Below, one piece after another: positions 10,799 to 21,620 of a stretch of DNA of 64,000 nucleotides. The stretch is taken from assembly GCF_910592395.1 (NCBI RefSeq), contig NC_088316.1, positions 9,426,001-9,490,000 of the forward strand, in the 5' to 3' direction. The position numbers were made by a program, and so were the translations under genes. This stretch comes from Lineus longissimus. Its lineage: Eukaryota; Nemertea; Pilidiophora; Heteronemertea; Lineidae. Each line of letters opens with the position of its first letter. The stretch's first letter is position 1. The notes under the pieces were generated by a model. The model made no database searches and was not told the DNA's origin. It was given only the letters and a program-made list of their open reading frames with translations.

Positions 10799-12628
10799 CC
10801 TTTGAGGCCCTGAAACTGTATGATACAACAAGGATTTGTCAAAACAAATATGGTCAAAAGTAGTGGAAAGGCCTTCTGAAGTTGATGCAGGGATAAAATC
10901 CTGCGAGTTTTGGTGATTCAGTATCAAATAAATGCAGTTTAGGAGACTGATATTTCTCTTTTTGAAGTAGCTGAACTGTCTGTGTGCCAAAAGCCTATTG
11001 TTCACTGCTTTTGTCAACTTGACTTCAGCCTGAATAGCTTCATTGGGTTCTGTGCTATTGTCAGGGTATTGGAGTGAGCCATTTTCCATGGGGGTGTGCT
11101 GTCAAGAAGGCCTACAATGCATAAACATATAAATAGGCCTACTGGATTTGGGAATAGATTGGTGAATGTTTATGTAAGCTGGCTTGGAGTAAACAGGATG
11201 GGGGATTGGACAACAAATGATTTTTTTTTCTTGGCTGGGGTGGGGGATGAACAAAGAATCATTTCTATTACAAATCAAATGTTTTAGTATCAGTACTCTT
11301 GAAGTTTATTCATTCACTTATAGTTCACTACAGCCTAAATCTACTGGAATTATGAACTTCGATTGAGTGCTAGGAATGGCAGAAAAATAATTAGCAATCC
11401 ATGAACTAGAAGGGTTTCGCAAAATAACATGAATAATTATGAAGTAGGCAAACATGGGCAAACTACTCCTACCATGTTTGCCTACATTGTAAATGTAGCT
11501 TGTTTTCTTCAATCTCAAAGAATAAACTGTCCTGCTACAGATATTTTATTGATGTAGCCACACATTTTCCTTACAAAACGCTGGTATACAACAGTAGTAG
11601 ATGGAGAATCTTCAAGAAGAACAATGAGTATCTTTGTCAGCTAGGCTAGAGTTTTTCATGCTAAAGACATTCATCCTGGTAGGTGGATGTTTTTAACTTA
11701 AAAGCAATATTCTAAAGTAATGTAAGTTCATGTGTCTTTGACATGCTACCACCCTCACATTGAGTGAATGAAATGAGATAATTTCTTGACCTTGATTGAA
11801 TAAGGCAATACCAATGATTGATATCCAGTCTGCCTCAACTTGCTCAACAGGGTATGAAAAGGCCTTACTGATCATTATTTATAATCACACATCTGTACAG
11901 AGATTTCCATTAATAACGCCCTAAAAACTTCACTCTTTACTGTACAATCCTCTCGTTCCGCCACTTCCCAGTCTTCACCTATGTTACTGAAAGGCCTGAT
12001 AGTGATAGAGCCTGGTTTAAAAACCTGGATCCGATCCTACCAAGGTACAGTATGCGTCCCAACTGGCGTCCCCATCCCTTCGCGAAGTCTTTGAAAAATG
12101 CTGCAGGCCATGTTGATAGTGCGTACTGGGGTTTCGGCTAGGAGCCGCCCATAAGCAATCAAATTGTTTCGGCGCTATCATTAGTTGAAAGGGCCTCAGG
12201 GAGGCCGACTCTCAATGACTATGATGCCTGACCCCAAGTTCTCCATTATTGGAGTCGAGTCTGGCTAGTGATGGCCTCTTCTGCAAGTTGCAACACCGTA
12301 ATCAGTCTCCGGACTTATGAGTGGCTCCTATCCGATTTTTCAAGTATATATGCTTCGCGATGCTGCTTCATAAACAGCCTTTGCGCAATTACATAGGGTT
12401 GTCAATATGATGTGCACTGTAATCAATGTATAATTCTATATTGACAAAATGCAATATCAAAAACTGCAGGTGTTGTTCTTTTTAAGAAATGCTGAAAATA
12501 AGTTCATGCAATGCAATGCTATCTCAACTTTACCAATAAGCCTACCTTCACTCTTTGTTGAATAAGGTCCGATCCAAGTAATCCAAATTGTACCATAACT
12601 GTCATAGTGCTGAACCGACTTCCGAAAT

Positions 12629-12786
12629 GGTCAATTCTTATCCAAAATGAAACAGAATCTTCACTGACTTCACTACGGTGTCCAGAACAGCCAATTCTAA
12701 ATCCAAAACAAAGCAGAATCTTCACTGACTTCACTACGATGTCCAGAACAGTCAATTCTTGTCCAAAGAGAAACATAATCTTTACT
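12629..12786. repeat. 60-61-bp tandem repeat, about 2.5 units
   Basis: The unit contains AGAATCTTCACTGACTTCACTACG and GTCCAGAACAG.CAATTCT and recurs at about 12653 and 12714, with a third partial unit ending near 12786. It lies in the 3' untranslated side of the transposase-USP gene. Confidence 0.7.
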
Positions 12787-12845
12787 ATTCACCCTGTACA
12801 GCAACTGTTCATCGTCACATTGTATGACAGTCAGAAAGTTATGCT

Positions 12846-15800
12846 TTACTTCAAAAAGAAAACGTTGATGGTGAAATTATCACCCTGAGGTTCCCAAGGT
12901 GATGCAGCGATTGGTGGATGGGCATCATTCATTTTCCACCAAGAATCATTGTGCTTCAAAAAGCAGAACCAGTGGCCTTCAGCACCCCTATTCCCAGTAT
13001 GGCAAATCACCCCCAAGACTGCCTTACCCTCCAAATGACCACATCCGGTTGTCCAATCTTAGTCATGTTCTTGTGTTGAATGTCAATGTTTCGGTCAATC
13101 TCAATGATGGTAAGGTTTCCATCCAAAGTTATCTGGAAGCCTTGCCCAAGACGGTCACAGTTGCGCCCATTGCGTGCACGATTTCCACACCTTCCCTGAA
13201 TTACATCTGAGTCAGCAAAATAGCCATTATAAATAGCTGTCAAAGATCTAAGTTCTGGTCCTGCAGGAGCCCTTATTCTGAGAATGTTGCTGTCCCTTAG
13301 TTGCAAATCGATATGACCAAGAGGACAATGTAATTGCACAGGCCAAGAAGTTAGGAAACCTTCGTGGAGATTCATTTTCTGTGTAAGATTCATTAGGAAT
13401 TCTCCTGCATCATGATAATCTGGCATCACAAACTGGTAACCCGTGCCTACAATTTCATCATTCAATGCTTGTACCAGTGCTTGAATTGAAAATGGTTCCT
13501 CCCATCTTTCCATTCTCAAACAGGTATCTAAGAACTCATTGTCAAGGTCTGATACAGGAACCAACTGTTCAGCAAGATCAACATGTCTGAGGCATTGCAC
13601 CACAGCTATTGCATAGCAAATGTTAGCATCATTCAGGAGGCCCCGACAAGGATATAATCTCTCATTCAGTACATGTACATCATCCATCGGAGTGTCCCTG
13701 GAGTTGGAACTGGAAGTGTCCCCCGGGTTGGTTGCGTTTTCATCCATCGGAGTGTCCCCAGAGGTTGACACGTTGCGAGGCTGTGTATGCTGACCTTGTC
13801 CATGAGGGGCAGTGTACCTTGGTTGAAGATGGGCTGGCAACTTAGGGTCTGCAAGGTGGGTTTTCCGGATAATGGGGGCCCGAAATCTGTCACCGCACAA
13901 CAACATCAACAGGGCTACAACATGAGCGTCTGATGTCAACATTCTTGATCCGAGATCAGCTGACGTAGTGGTTCCACAAGACCATCCACACAAAGTATCC
14001 AGCGGTCCTGTGAACCCAAGATAGTTTTCATCAATTTCACCTTTTTCTGCGAAGGCAAGCATTGGACGCTTCAGATTCGCGGGACTTCTGTTCGTACGGT
14101 TTGCAGAGGGAAGCTTCATGGTTATAACTTTTAACCCAGACTCTGGCCATCGGAAATAAGTGTCATTGTCCCATCCATCTGGCGCATGCTCCAGGGTTGT
14201 ATAAAATACTGCCGTGGAGGCTGGTAATTCCTTTGCAGATGCCCAGTACTCTGGCATGGAACTGAATGCTTCCAGTCTGTTGCTCATCTCAAGTTGTCTA
14301 AGGTGAGTGATATAAGAGCAACCTCGTCTAACAAGATAAGGTCCCAGTGACATTTCATAGATGTTCTCTTCACCGATTGTTGGTAGGTGTAGTTGTGACC
14401 TCAACTCTCTGATATCGCTCACGTCTGTCCTGTTCCAGTTTGCACTTCTTGAGCTCGGAAATTGAAGCATGTGAGGTGGCAGCGTAACTGCTGGGTCATG
14501 CAGAAAGTTGGTCTTGTTCAGTCTGTGCTTGATCAAGTTCGCCAGTCGAACCTGCTCATCACCATCTACAAAATTCACATTGAATTTTGGATGAAACTTA
14601 TTGAAATGATTGACTGCTGCTAGCCATATTAGAAATATGCGAGGGCAACTGACATAGTCATTTGGTATGCCGTACTTTGTGCAAAAATCCTCCCCCAAGG
14701 GTTGCAGGAATTGGTATGGAGCCATGTCCAGGATCTTTTCGTCAGAGATTGCACCATGGAACTGTTCGACACCAAACCTCAATTTTCCGACAATGACTCG
14801 ACTGTTCTTAGTCAGGACAGGATCAGCAGGCGAAGCCACAAGCTCAATTTTTCCATCACGCGAAACTTGGAGAATGTCATCAGAACCATCACTTGGCCAA
14901 ATGATTTGACAACCATTATCTGAACACCATTGTTTGAGATTTGTAGTGTTACTTTGACTGACGTTGTGTGGAACGAAGATGTAGCCTTTGTCCACAGAAA
15001 GCACTATGAAATAATCCTCTGTACCCTTTAGGAGAGAAAGAAGCCCCTGCGGGGCAATGTCATCCCCCTCATCTTGTGACAGTCGAACTTCTAATCCAAT
15101 GAAACTGCTGTCTCCACATCTTGGTGTGGCAGCAGCTCCAACAGGAATTGTAAGAACAACATATCCAGAGGTATCAACTAGAGTGGTGAATGTTGCACAA
15201 TGACCACCCTTCTTTGGATAGTAGGCGTCTTTCTGGGTTTCGTAGTCCTCAGAATTCTGAATCCGAACTTTCTTTGAGTCCAAAGATACTCCAACTGGGA
15301 GGCGCCCACTCTTTTTCGGATCCTCGAAGTAGGATAGTAATTCCTTGTGAAGAGGGGATTCCCTCTCTTTCATGCTATTGTAAACCAGATCTTTTTCTGT
15401 ATCAGTTGTTGCCCTGTCAAGCCACAACACTGGGATATCTGTACAATTGAAATCATGAACGGACAACTGTGACCAGAAAATATCATGTGTAGTTGCTAAA
15501 GACAACATGAAATAGGCAGCTAGATCTCGAAAGTCAGGGTTTGCCCGCATTTTGTGTCTGTACAGGAGTACATGGGCAGAGATATCCAACCCATGACTCG
15601 TTTCCCTACATGTGGCTGATCGCTGTTGCTGCTGCCAGACCAACTCCCAGAAATGTGGAACCTTCATTCCCGAAAGATTTTCCAACTGCCAAGCAGGCAA
15701 CATCCAGGGCTTTCGTGAACAGTTTGCGTCTAGTCGTTCCGTCTTTGGCCACCAATGCCTTCTGAATGTAAATGAATCAAAGTGTGCATCACTTACTCCA

Positions 15801-16072
15801 TACACATACTCCGGGTCTGAGCTATTGCTATCCGTGGCTCCTTCAACATTTTCGTTCAAATTCTGTTCATCATTAGATGCGTTAACATGTTCCACAAAAC
15901 TGAATTCAGCAACTTCGCCCCCATCGCTTTTAAATCCCTCTGATTCGGCTGTTATTCCAAATGTTTCAGACAGTAATCCACATTGTTTATTGCTACACAT
16001 AGTAGATTCCAATTCGAGTGGTATCTCCTCTGTTTGTTGGTTGTATTCCACCACGACTGGACTGTTGTCAAC
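12846..16072 (-). CDS. DDE-type transposase fused to C19 (USP-like) protease domain, exon 2
   Basis: Long exon starting at a TTTCAG acceptor (exon base 16072), in phase with exon 1. Counting from the 1,015-aa open frame that begins at 16054, candidate DDE residues are D259 (VGVSLDSKKVRI), D355 (VLSVDKGYIFVP) and E430 (RFGVEQFHGAI), with the YYPKKGGHCATFTTLVDTSG block between the first two, as in DDE transposases. A Cys-rich CGWSCGTTTSADLGSRML segment at about 690-706 follows. After a linker with repeated DTPMD units, residues ~800-1000 resemble ubiquitin-specific proteases: a Cys box GLLNDANICYAIAVVQCL (C813) and DYHDAGEFLMNL. A frameshift at about 13010-13034 leads to the His box GAEGHWFCFLKHNDSWWKMN and a stop at 12846. 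Transposase cuts DNA; the USP-like part would act on ubiquitin if active. Function of the fusion is inference. Confidence 0.72.
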
Positions 16073-16454
16073 CTGAAAGATTTAAAATGATTTCATATTC
16101 AGTTCTATTCAGTTATACTATAGTTTGTCAGGTTCCACCTCCATCAAAAATTGATGGACCACAGCAAAATTAAAGGGAAGTGGTATAGTGTTTAGTAACG
16201 AAGAACAAGCACTGGTGTGCAATTGCTGTGCATCAAGACCTGGACAAAAAACAGAACCGCATCATACAAGTTAGACAAGCATTGACGAGGGTATAATGTG
16301 CCTGAATGGCAGGGTGAGATTGTGACTGTCGCAGTTGGTTGCCTTGTTCTTGAGTGAATAATGGAAATTCTGGCACACACTACACTTTGTGTTCAGTATT
16401 AACAGGCCGCTAATGGACAAGTTTCTAAAGTGCGCTCATCGGGCGCTCATCACC

Positions 16455-16727
16455 AGTGGTCAGAGCCGGAACTAAAAGGTTTACGCATGAAGATGTACAG
16501 GGAATGCATAGGAACGTTCGGAAATCAGTCTGTTTTTGCCAAACCAAGAAGAGTTCAACAACCATTTGATTCTCTTCCACTATTCTGCAGTAGAGAGTCC
16601 CATCTGAGTATCAAATGCTTGTTGAACTGGTGTACTTTGGCAAAAACGGACTGATTTCCGATCGTTCCTGTGCATTGCCCTGTACATTTTCATGTGTACA
16701 TTTTAGTTCCAACTTTGACCTCTGCAC
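16455..16727. repeat. Foldback MITE in the transposase-USP intron
   Basis: About 270 bp forming arms of about 100 bp: GGAACGTTCGGAAATCAGTC with TTTGCCAAA on the left pairs with TTTGGCAAAAACGGACTGAT and ATCGTTCC on the right, and the outer arms AGTGGTCAGAGCCGGAACTA / TAGTTCCAACTTTGACCTCT also pair. No coding capacity. It lies between exons 1 and 2 and does not touch the splice sites. Confidence 0.75.
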
Positions 16728-17367
16728 TTTCGAATAAGGCCCATTACCTTAGACAAATTCAGTATTTGATTTATCTTGTGATAGAGACTCAACAGTCATG
16801 ACAACTAGACATGCTATTGCTCAAGTTGGGCTTTTTGAAGAAAACATAAATCAACTTTGAAGATCTAACACTCAATAGAGGCCTTACGTTTCTCCTCACA
16901 AGCAGCGCAAAAGTTGTAATCCGGAGAAGTCGAATTGAATAATGCATTATGACAACATAAAAATCGCTTTTTATATCAGAATTTGAATTGAACATCTGAT
17001 CAAACTTGGCATATACCTTACAAAGATGATAGACCATTTCGTCAATGGTTCCCAGAGGGCCTATGCTTGTATGCCCAAACAATGGAGCTCCGAGGCTCCA
17101 ACAATGGGATGAAGCCCTCCGGGAGCCATTGGCGAAAAGGTCTATTAATATAAATCGAATATTCAAGTTTTTAAGAAGTGGATGACCTACTTTTCGAGAT
17201 ATTTGCGTTTTTCTACATTCTCACAATTAGACTGGAGTTAATCCATGAATTAAGACCTTCATTGTTTGCGAGGTTGTTTACACCTGGCCTGGGCAGAAAC
17301 ACAAGGCCTGAATTTGAAATTGAGAGACATGACAGTTTGCGAAGACAGAGGAGGAGGGGGAACTTAC

Positions 17368-17946
17368 CCGTACACCTGTGCGTACTTGCACCACATTCTC
17401 ATTCATATCAATACGTAGTCCATTTCTTGGTTTCGGTAGAGTCCAGGGTGGCATCAGAGAGTAGGTTTTTGCATTCGATTCATCGAATACCTGAATGTTA
17501 CTGTCGTACTTTAGCGTATCCTGTTCCATCATTGTCTCTAATTGACAATACCCATTGACTAGAGATATGTCGTTTAGAGTTGTCGTAGCCGTTTGGTTCA
17601 TGAAGGAAGGAGTAAACGTGAGGGGCCAGCATCCTGGTAGAGCCCAGCCTCCTGACTTGCAAATTGTTGCTCGTTGCATAAATGTATTGTCTCGAAGAGA
17701 GTCCACAAGGGAAGCAGCATCTTTTGGTTTGATGAGCGTCGTATATGGTTCCAAGATGATGGAAGAAAAGGGACACAAGTGATCCAAGAAATACTGTTTC
17801 CTTGAAAATGTGTGGCCACACCTGTAACAGTATGGACCGGCTGGCGACTTCTCACAAAAATGTTTTTGATGCCGAAGCAGATGTGAGTTTCTGTTGTCCT
17901 CATCAATCACAACGGCACCACACCGTTCGCAAAGATGCAACACCAT
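17368..17946 (-). CDS. Zinc-finger N-terminal exon of the transposase-USP gene, exon 1
   Basis: The exon starts at ATG 17946 and ends at a consensus donor GTAAGT (complement 17362-17367). It encodes two Cys/His finger-like units, CERCGAVVIDEDNRNSHLLR and YCYRCGHTFSRKQYFLDHLC, near residues 6-50, which probably bind DNA at the transposon ends. The rest has no recognised domain. The reading phase after the donor (phase 0) fits the acceptor at 16072, so joining gives an uninterrupted frame. The intron of about 1.3 kb holds a foldback MITE. Transcript support is absent; the exon pairing rests on phase and splice consensus. Confidence 0.68.
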
Positions 17947-18553
17947 CTTGCCAACACCAGTCTCTGATGACTAAACTACATCTATCTTGTCCTGAAGCTA
18001 TAGGCCTAATGAACTTGGGCTGTGACATGCACTGTCAAGGCCTACATGTAAATGAAGGCATTTTCATATTACAAGTGCTCTTGTAATCTGTTGTTTTCTC
18101 CAAACCCCCAGCTGAAGACCAGTGCACCTGGCAAACCAAATCCCTGAAGTATTCTAAAACCCTATTGTAAATGCCTATTTGAACAATAAAGCAGCTCAAA
18201 AACAACAAGTGCCAACATGGGTCATTGGTCTCGGACCCCAGGCAAGTTACTACATAGGCTTAACTAATAATGACCCATGACTCTGACCAAACACTCATTC
18301 AGAGCCACAATGACACCTTTCACCCCCAAATGAGAATAAGATCTCCATACCTGGAAATAACTCCACAAATCTTATCACTTTCTTTCGATTTCGGATAGCA
18401 TGAAAGGTATGATATTCTGTTGGATTTCAACTGGTTTCAAGTCAAAATATTAGATTTTTTCAATTTCTTTATTAGCTTAAATGTTTTCCAAATACATGTG
18501 CCAAGTTTCAGGAATCCAATCGCATTATTTCTCACCCTTTTTGATGCACAAAA

Positions 18554-18722
18554 TCCTATTGTTTTAAATAATTAGAAGGAATCAAAATCATTGTTGCACT
18601 ATAATTAATGATTTAATACACTAGAGTATCCCTGCGAATGGCAGCGCAATATCTCTTACGGTTTTCTCGGGGACCACAAATTGCACCCTTGATTATAAAG
18701 TGAACAGCCCCTTTGAAAAATG
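18554..18722 (-). repeat. Right terminal inverted repeat of the 8.1-kb transposon
   Basis: About 169 bp, the inverted partner of 10631-10798. The outermost AAAAATG matches CATTTTT at the left end, which fixes the element boundaries approximately. Confidence 0.85.
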
Positions 18723-20670
18723 TTTTATGAAAGTGGAGAAAAACTGCTTGAACATTTTTAAACTTTATCTCTCACGTCGGTTTGTTTACTATTTACAACA
18801 CGAGCCCACTACAGTGCTTTTCGAAATAGTATGCGCAAATCAGCGGACAATTGAAAACCAAGGCCTATAATTGCTGTCACATTTCAGGGTTGCGGTTAGG
18901 CATTACTGAAGTTCCTCGAGCGCTGACTCTGCCTAAAATCGGCGAAAAGAGTCCAATGGATAGCTTTGAATGTGCTTGCCTTGGGGAAAACCCCTTGACT
19001 CTTGATCGATCTTAATGAGGCTCGTGACGTTTGCTCTGGAACCCACCATTACCTTGTTTCAAAACAAAAATGGACGACGAGTGCGAATGCTAAATGTCGA
19101 GCGATTGCTCATAAAATATCTCAAATTTACGTTAAGATAGCAATGAAAGATCAATTATTATTAACGCAGATGATTTTGCGGAACGCGTGGAAGAAGCTGT
19201 CCTGAGTTTGGAGGGATTGAGCCTTATGGATTGGCTAGAGGTACCCCCATTTTGGCTAGAACCTGAAATCCAAAATCAATTAGAACTCCTTCAAAACAAA
19301 GGAAATGGCAATTTCAAGGGTGGGAGTCTGTTCTTTGTTTTCTAAAGAACAGCCTCCCAGGTTTTAAATCGGCATTCACTTCACTTTGAAGGAGTTCTAA
19401 TTGATTTTGAATTTCAGGTTCTAGCCAAAATAGTGGTACCTATTGCCAACCCTTAACGTTTCGAGCCTGATGTTGGTGATGCGGCGGGTCCAACCGCCGC
19501 TGCGGCCATCAGCCATGGCTTTGGCATTGTACTGACTACATACAGCGTTGTTGAAAATTGGTAACCAAATCTGTTTTTTGGTTCTTGTATGACAGTGATA
19601 GTAATTGACAATCTGCCAACCAGGATGCAACCCAATAACGGACAAAGACACGGCTCACAGCATACTGAACTTCCCGCAGTATTGCCTCCGTTACCGCCGC
19701 CCATACCACTGAAGAAATACGTGTAATTTTTCTGTACATGTATATCGCACCCCTCACTTTTCGGTGCACCTCACCCACATTTGATCTGATTCTGCCGTAT
19801 GCATCGTACACTATATGTATACGGTATATAAAGTAGCATATGGTAAACCTGTTTTTTTCGATCACACATACCTCACTTTCCATGGCCACTGCGCTGCTAA
19901 TATGAACTGGATTTTAAACTAACGTAACAGGGTTGGCCCTGTTAATCTTCTCTAGACACTGCGTAAGTTTCAACTCAAAGCATATTGGGCTATATGAATA
20001 AAAACATTTGCTTTCTTTACCGATTTTGAAGGCTTTGCTGGTACTCGTACGAATAAAACCTTGTTCGGAAATTGAAATTTTTGCTACAAGTCGAAGAAAA
20101 CGCTTTTTATCAGCTAGAGTTTGCTTCTAAAGAGAGAGAATGCTTGTCTTCATATGAATAACGCATAGTATATGGTTTTCACTTAATAGGAAATGCTTCG
20201 ATTTTTCAAGGTTGCTCCTGATGAGGTGCCTAGAAAGTTGAAGTAAGAGGTTTGTCATCTCCCGAATGGCTAATTTTATGCGTTTTGGTCACGAAAATTG
20301 TATTTGTCATGAAAGCCATGTCGTGTAGATTTTATTTGGCCACGTGTAGCGGAGGTCATAGCATTTTACAATTTATTCGGACGACAGTCGAGATGGGTCT
20401 TTAAGCACGAAAGAACAAATGTTAAGTGTTTCTTCACAATCTGCGAGAACTCCGGTTTCGGTCTGGCGAGGTGGAGGACAATTTTTTCTATCGAAGTAAT
20501 CATTCCAAAACAATTGCAAGGGGGCCCTCCCTTAGCAGTAGAGGCATAACGTGGCAAATTATTAAACGGATGCGAGCAGGATTTTCCCAGTTAGATGACA
20601 GATCAGACAGTTCACAGTTGGCCAGATGCTTTCGCCGTCTATTATCCGCTTCTTGAATTAACAATGAGTG
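18723..20670. other. Non-coding stretch with one MITE
   Basis: Apart from the MITE at 19227-19452 nothing with coding or structural support is seen. Short open frames lack recognisable composition or motifs. Confidence 0.4.
19227..19452. repeat. MITE with 70-bp arms, TTA flanks
   Basis: The left arm (GGATTGGCTAGAGGTACC..ATTTTGGCTAGAACCTGAAAT) and the right arm (ATTTCAGGTTCTAGCCAAAATAGTGGTACC..GCCAACCC) are inverted copies around a 90-bp middle. TTA flanks both sides (19224-19226 and 19453-19455), the target size of Harbinger-type elements, so it may be a Harbinger-mobilised MITE. Confidence 0.75.
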
Positions 20671-20676
20671 GGCCCA

Positions 20677-21530
20677 TACGTGAGACAAAAAGTTACCAGA
20701 TTATGACTCGTGGCTGTGAATGATAGGACCCCGACCCCTGATCACTGTCAAACTGTATATGTGAGACAAAAAAATTCATGATTGTGACTTACGGCTTGGA
20801 ATGATGGGACCCCGACCCATGACCACTGCCAAACTTTATATGCGAGACAAAAAGTTACCAGATTGTGACTCGTGGCTGTGAATGAAAGGACCCCGACCCA
20901 TGATCACTGCCAAACTTCATACGTGAGACAAAAAGTTACCAGATTGTGACTCGTGGCTGGGAATGATAGGAGCCCGACCCCTGATCACTGCCAAACTTTA
21001 TATGTGAGACAAAAAGTTACCTGATTGTGACTTACGGCTGGGAATGATGGGACCCCGACCCATGACCACTGCCAAACTTCATACGTGAGACAAAAAGTTA
21101 CCAGATTGTGACTCGTGCCTGGAAATGATAGGACCCCGACCCCTGATCACTGCCAAACTTTATATGTGAGACAAAAAGTTACCTGATTGTGACTTACGGC
21201 TGGGAATGATGGGACCCTGACCCATGACCACTGCCAAACTTCATACGTGAGACAAAATGTTACCAGATTGTGACTCGCGGCTGGGAATGATAGGACCCCG
21301 ACCCATGATCACTGCCAAACTTCATACGTGAGACAAAAAGTTACCAGATTGTGACTCGTGGCTGGGAATGATAGGAGCCCGACCCCTGATCACTGCCAAA
21401 CTTCATACGTGAGACAAAAAGTTACCAGATTGTGACTCGTGGCTGGGAATGATAGGACCCCGACCCATGATCATTGCCAAAATTCATACTTGAGACAAAA
21501 ATTTACCAGACTGTGACTGGCAGCTGGGAA
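20677..21530. repeat. 81-bp tandem satellite-like array, about 10.5 units
   Basis: The repeat GTGAGACAAAAAGTTACCAG..ATTGTGACT..GGGAATGATAGGACCCCGACCC..CACTGCCAAACTT recurs every 81 bp (for example 20681, 20762, 20843). Two unit types alternate in part: one with ACTCGTGGCTG and GATCACTG, one with ACTTACGGCTG, ATGGGACC and GACCACTG. Two strongly diverged units extend to about 21620. No open frame runs through it. Confidence 0.9.
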
Positions 21531-21620
21531 TGAGAGGACCTAACCACCCCAACCCCTCATACTCCTGGCACATAGGGGAAAAAGGTATCTTATTGTGACA
21601 TGTTGTTGGAAATGATACCG

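Larger units (their letters stand above)
10631..18722 (-). mobile_element. 8.1-kb DNA transposon with long TIRs encoding a DDE-USP fusion
   Basis: The ends form imperfect terminal inverted repeats of about 168 bp (10631-10798 and 18554-18722), sharing AAAGGGGCTGTTCA, the reverse complement of a GACCACAAATTGCACCCTTG stretch, and a TTCTAATTATTTAAAACAATAGG inner end. Between them is one minus-strand gene with two coding exons (17946-17368 and 16072-12846), about 1,270 aa. A second short minus-strand frame (11089-10778) overlaps the left TIR and is unsupported. A clear target duplication was not found, so the superfamily is unassigned. Internal extras are a 61-bp tandem repeat and a foldback MITE in the intron. 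Confidence 0.82.

Noticed and set aside
15612-16076. 154-aa + strand frame and others within 13-16 kb
   Set aside because: Antisense shadows of the transposase-USP exon.
20677-21530. Possible CRISPR-like array
   Set aside because: The 81-bp units are contiguous and similar throughout; there are no unique spacers, and the genome is eukaryotic.
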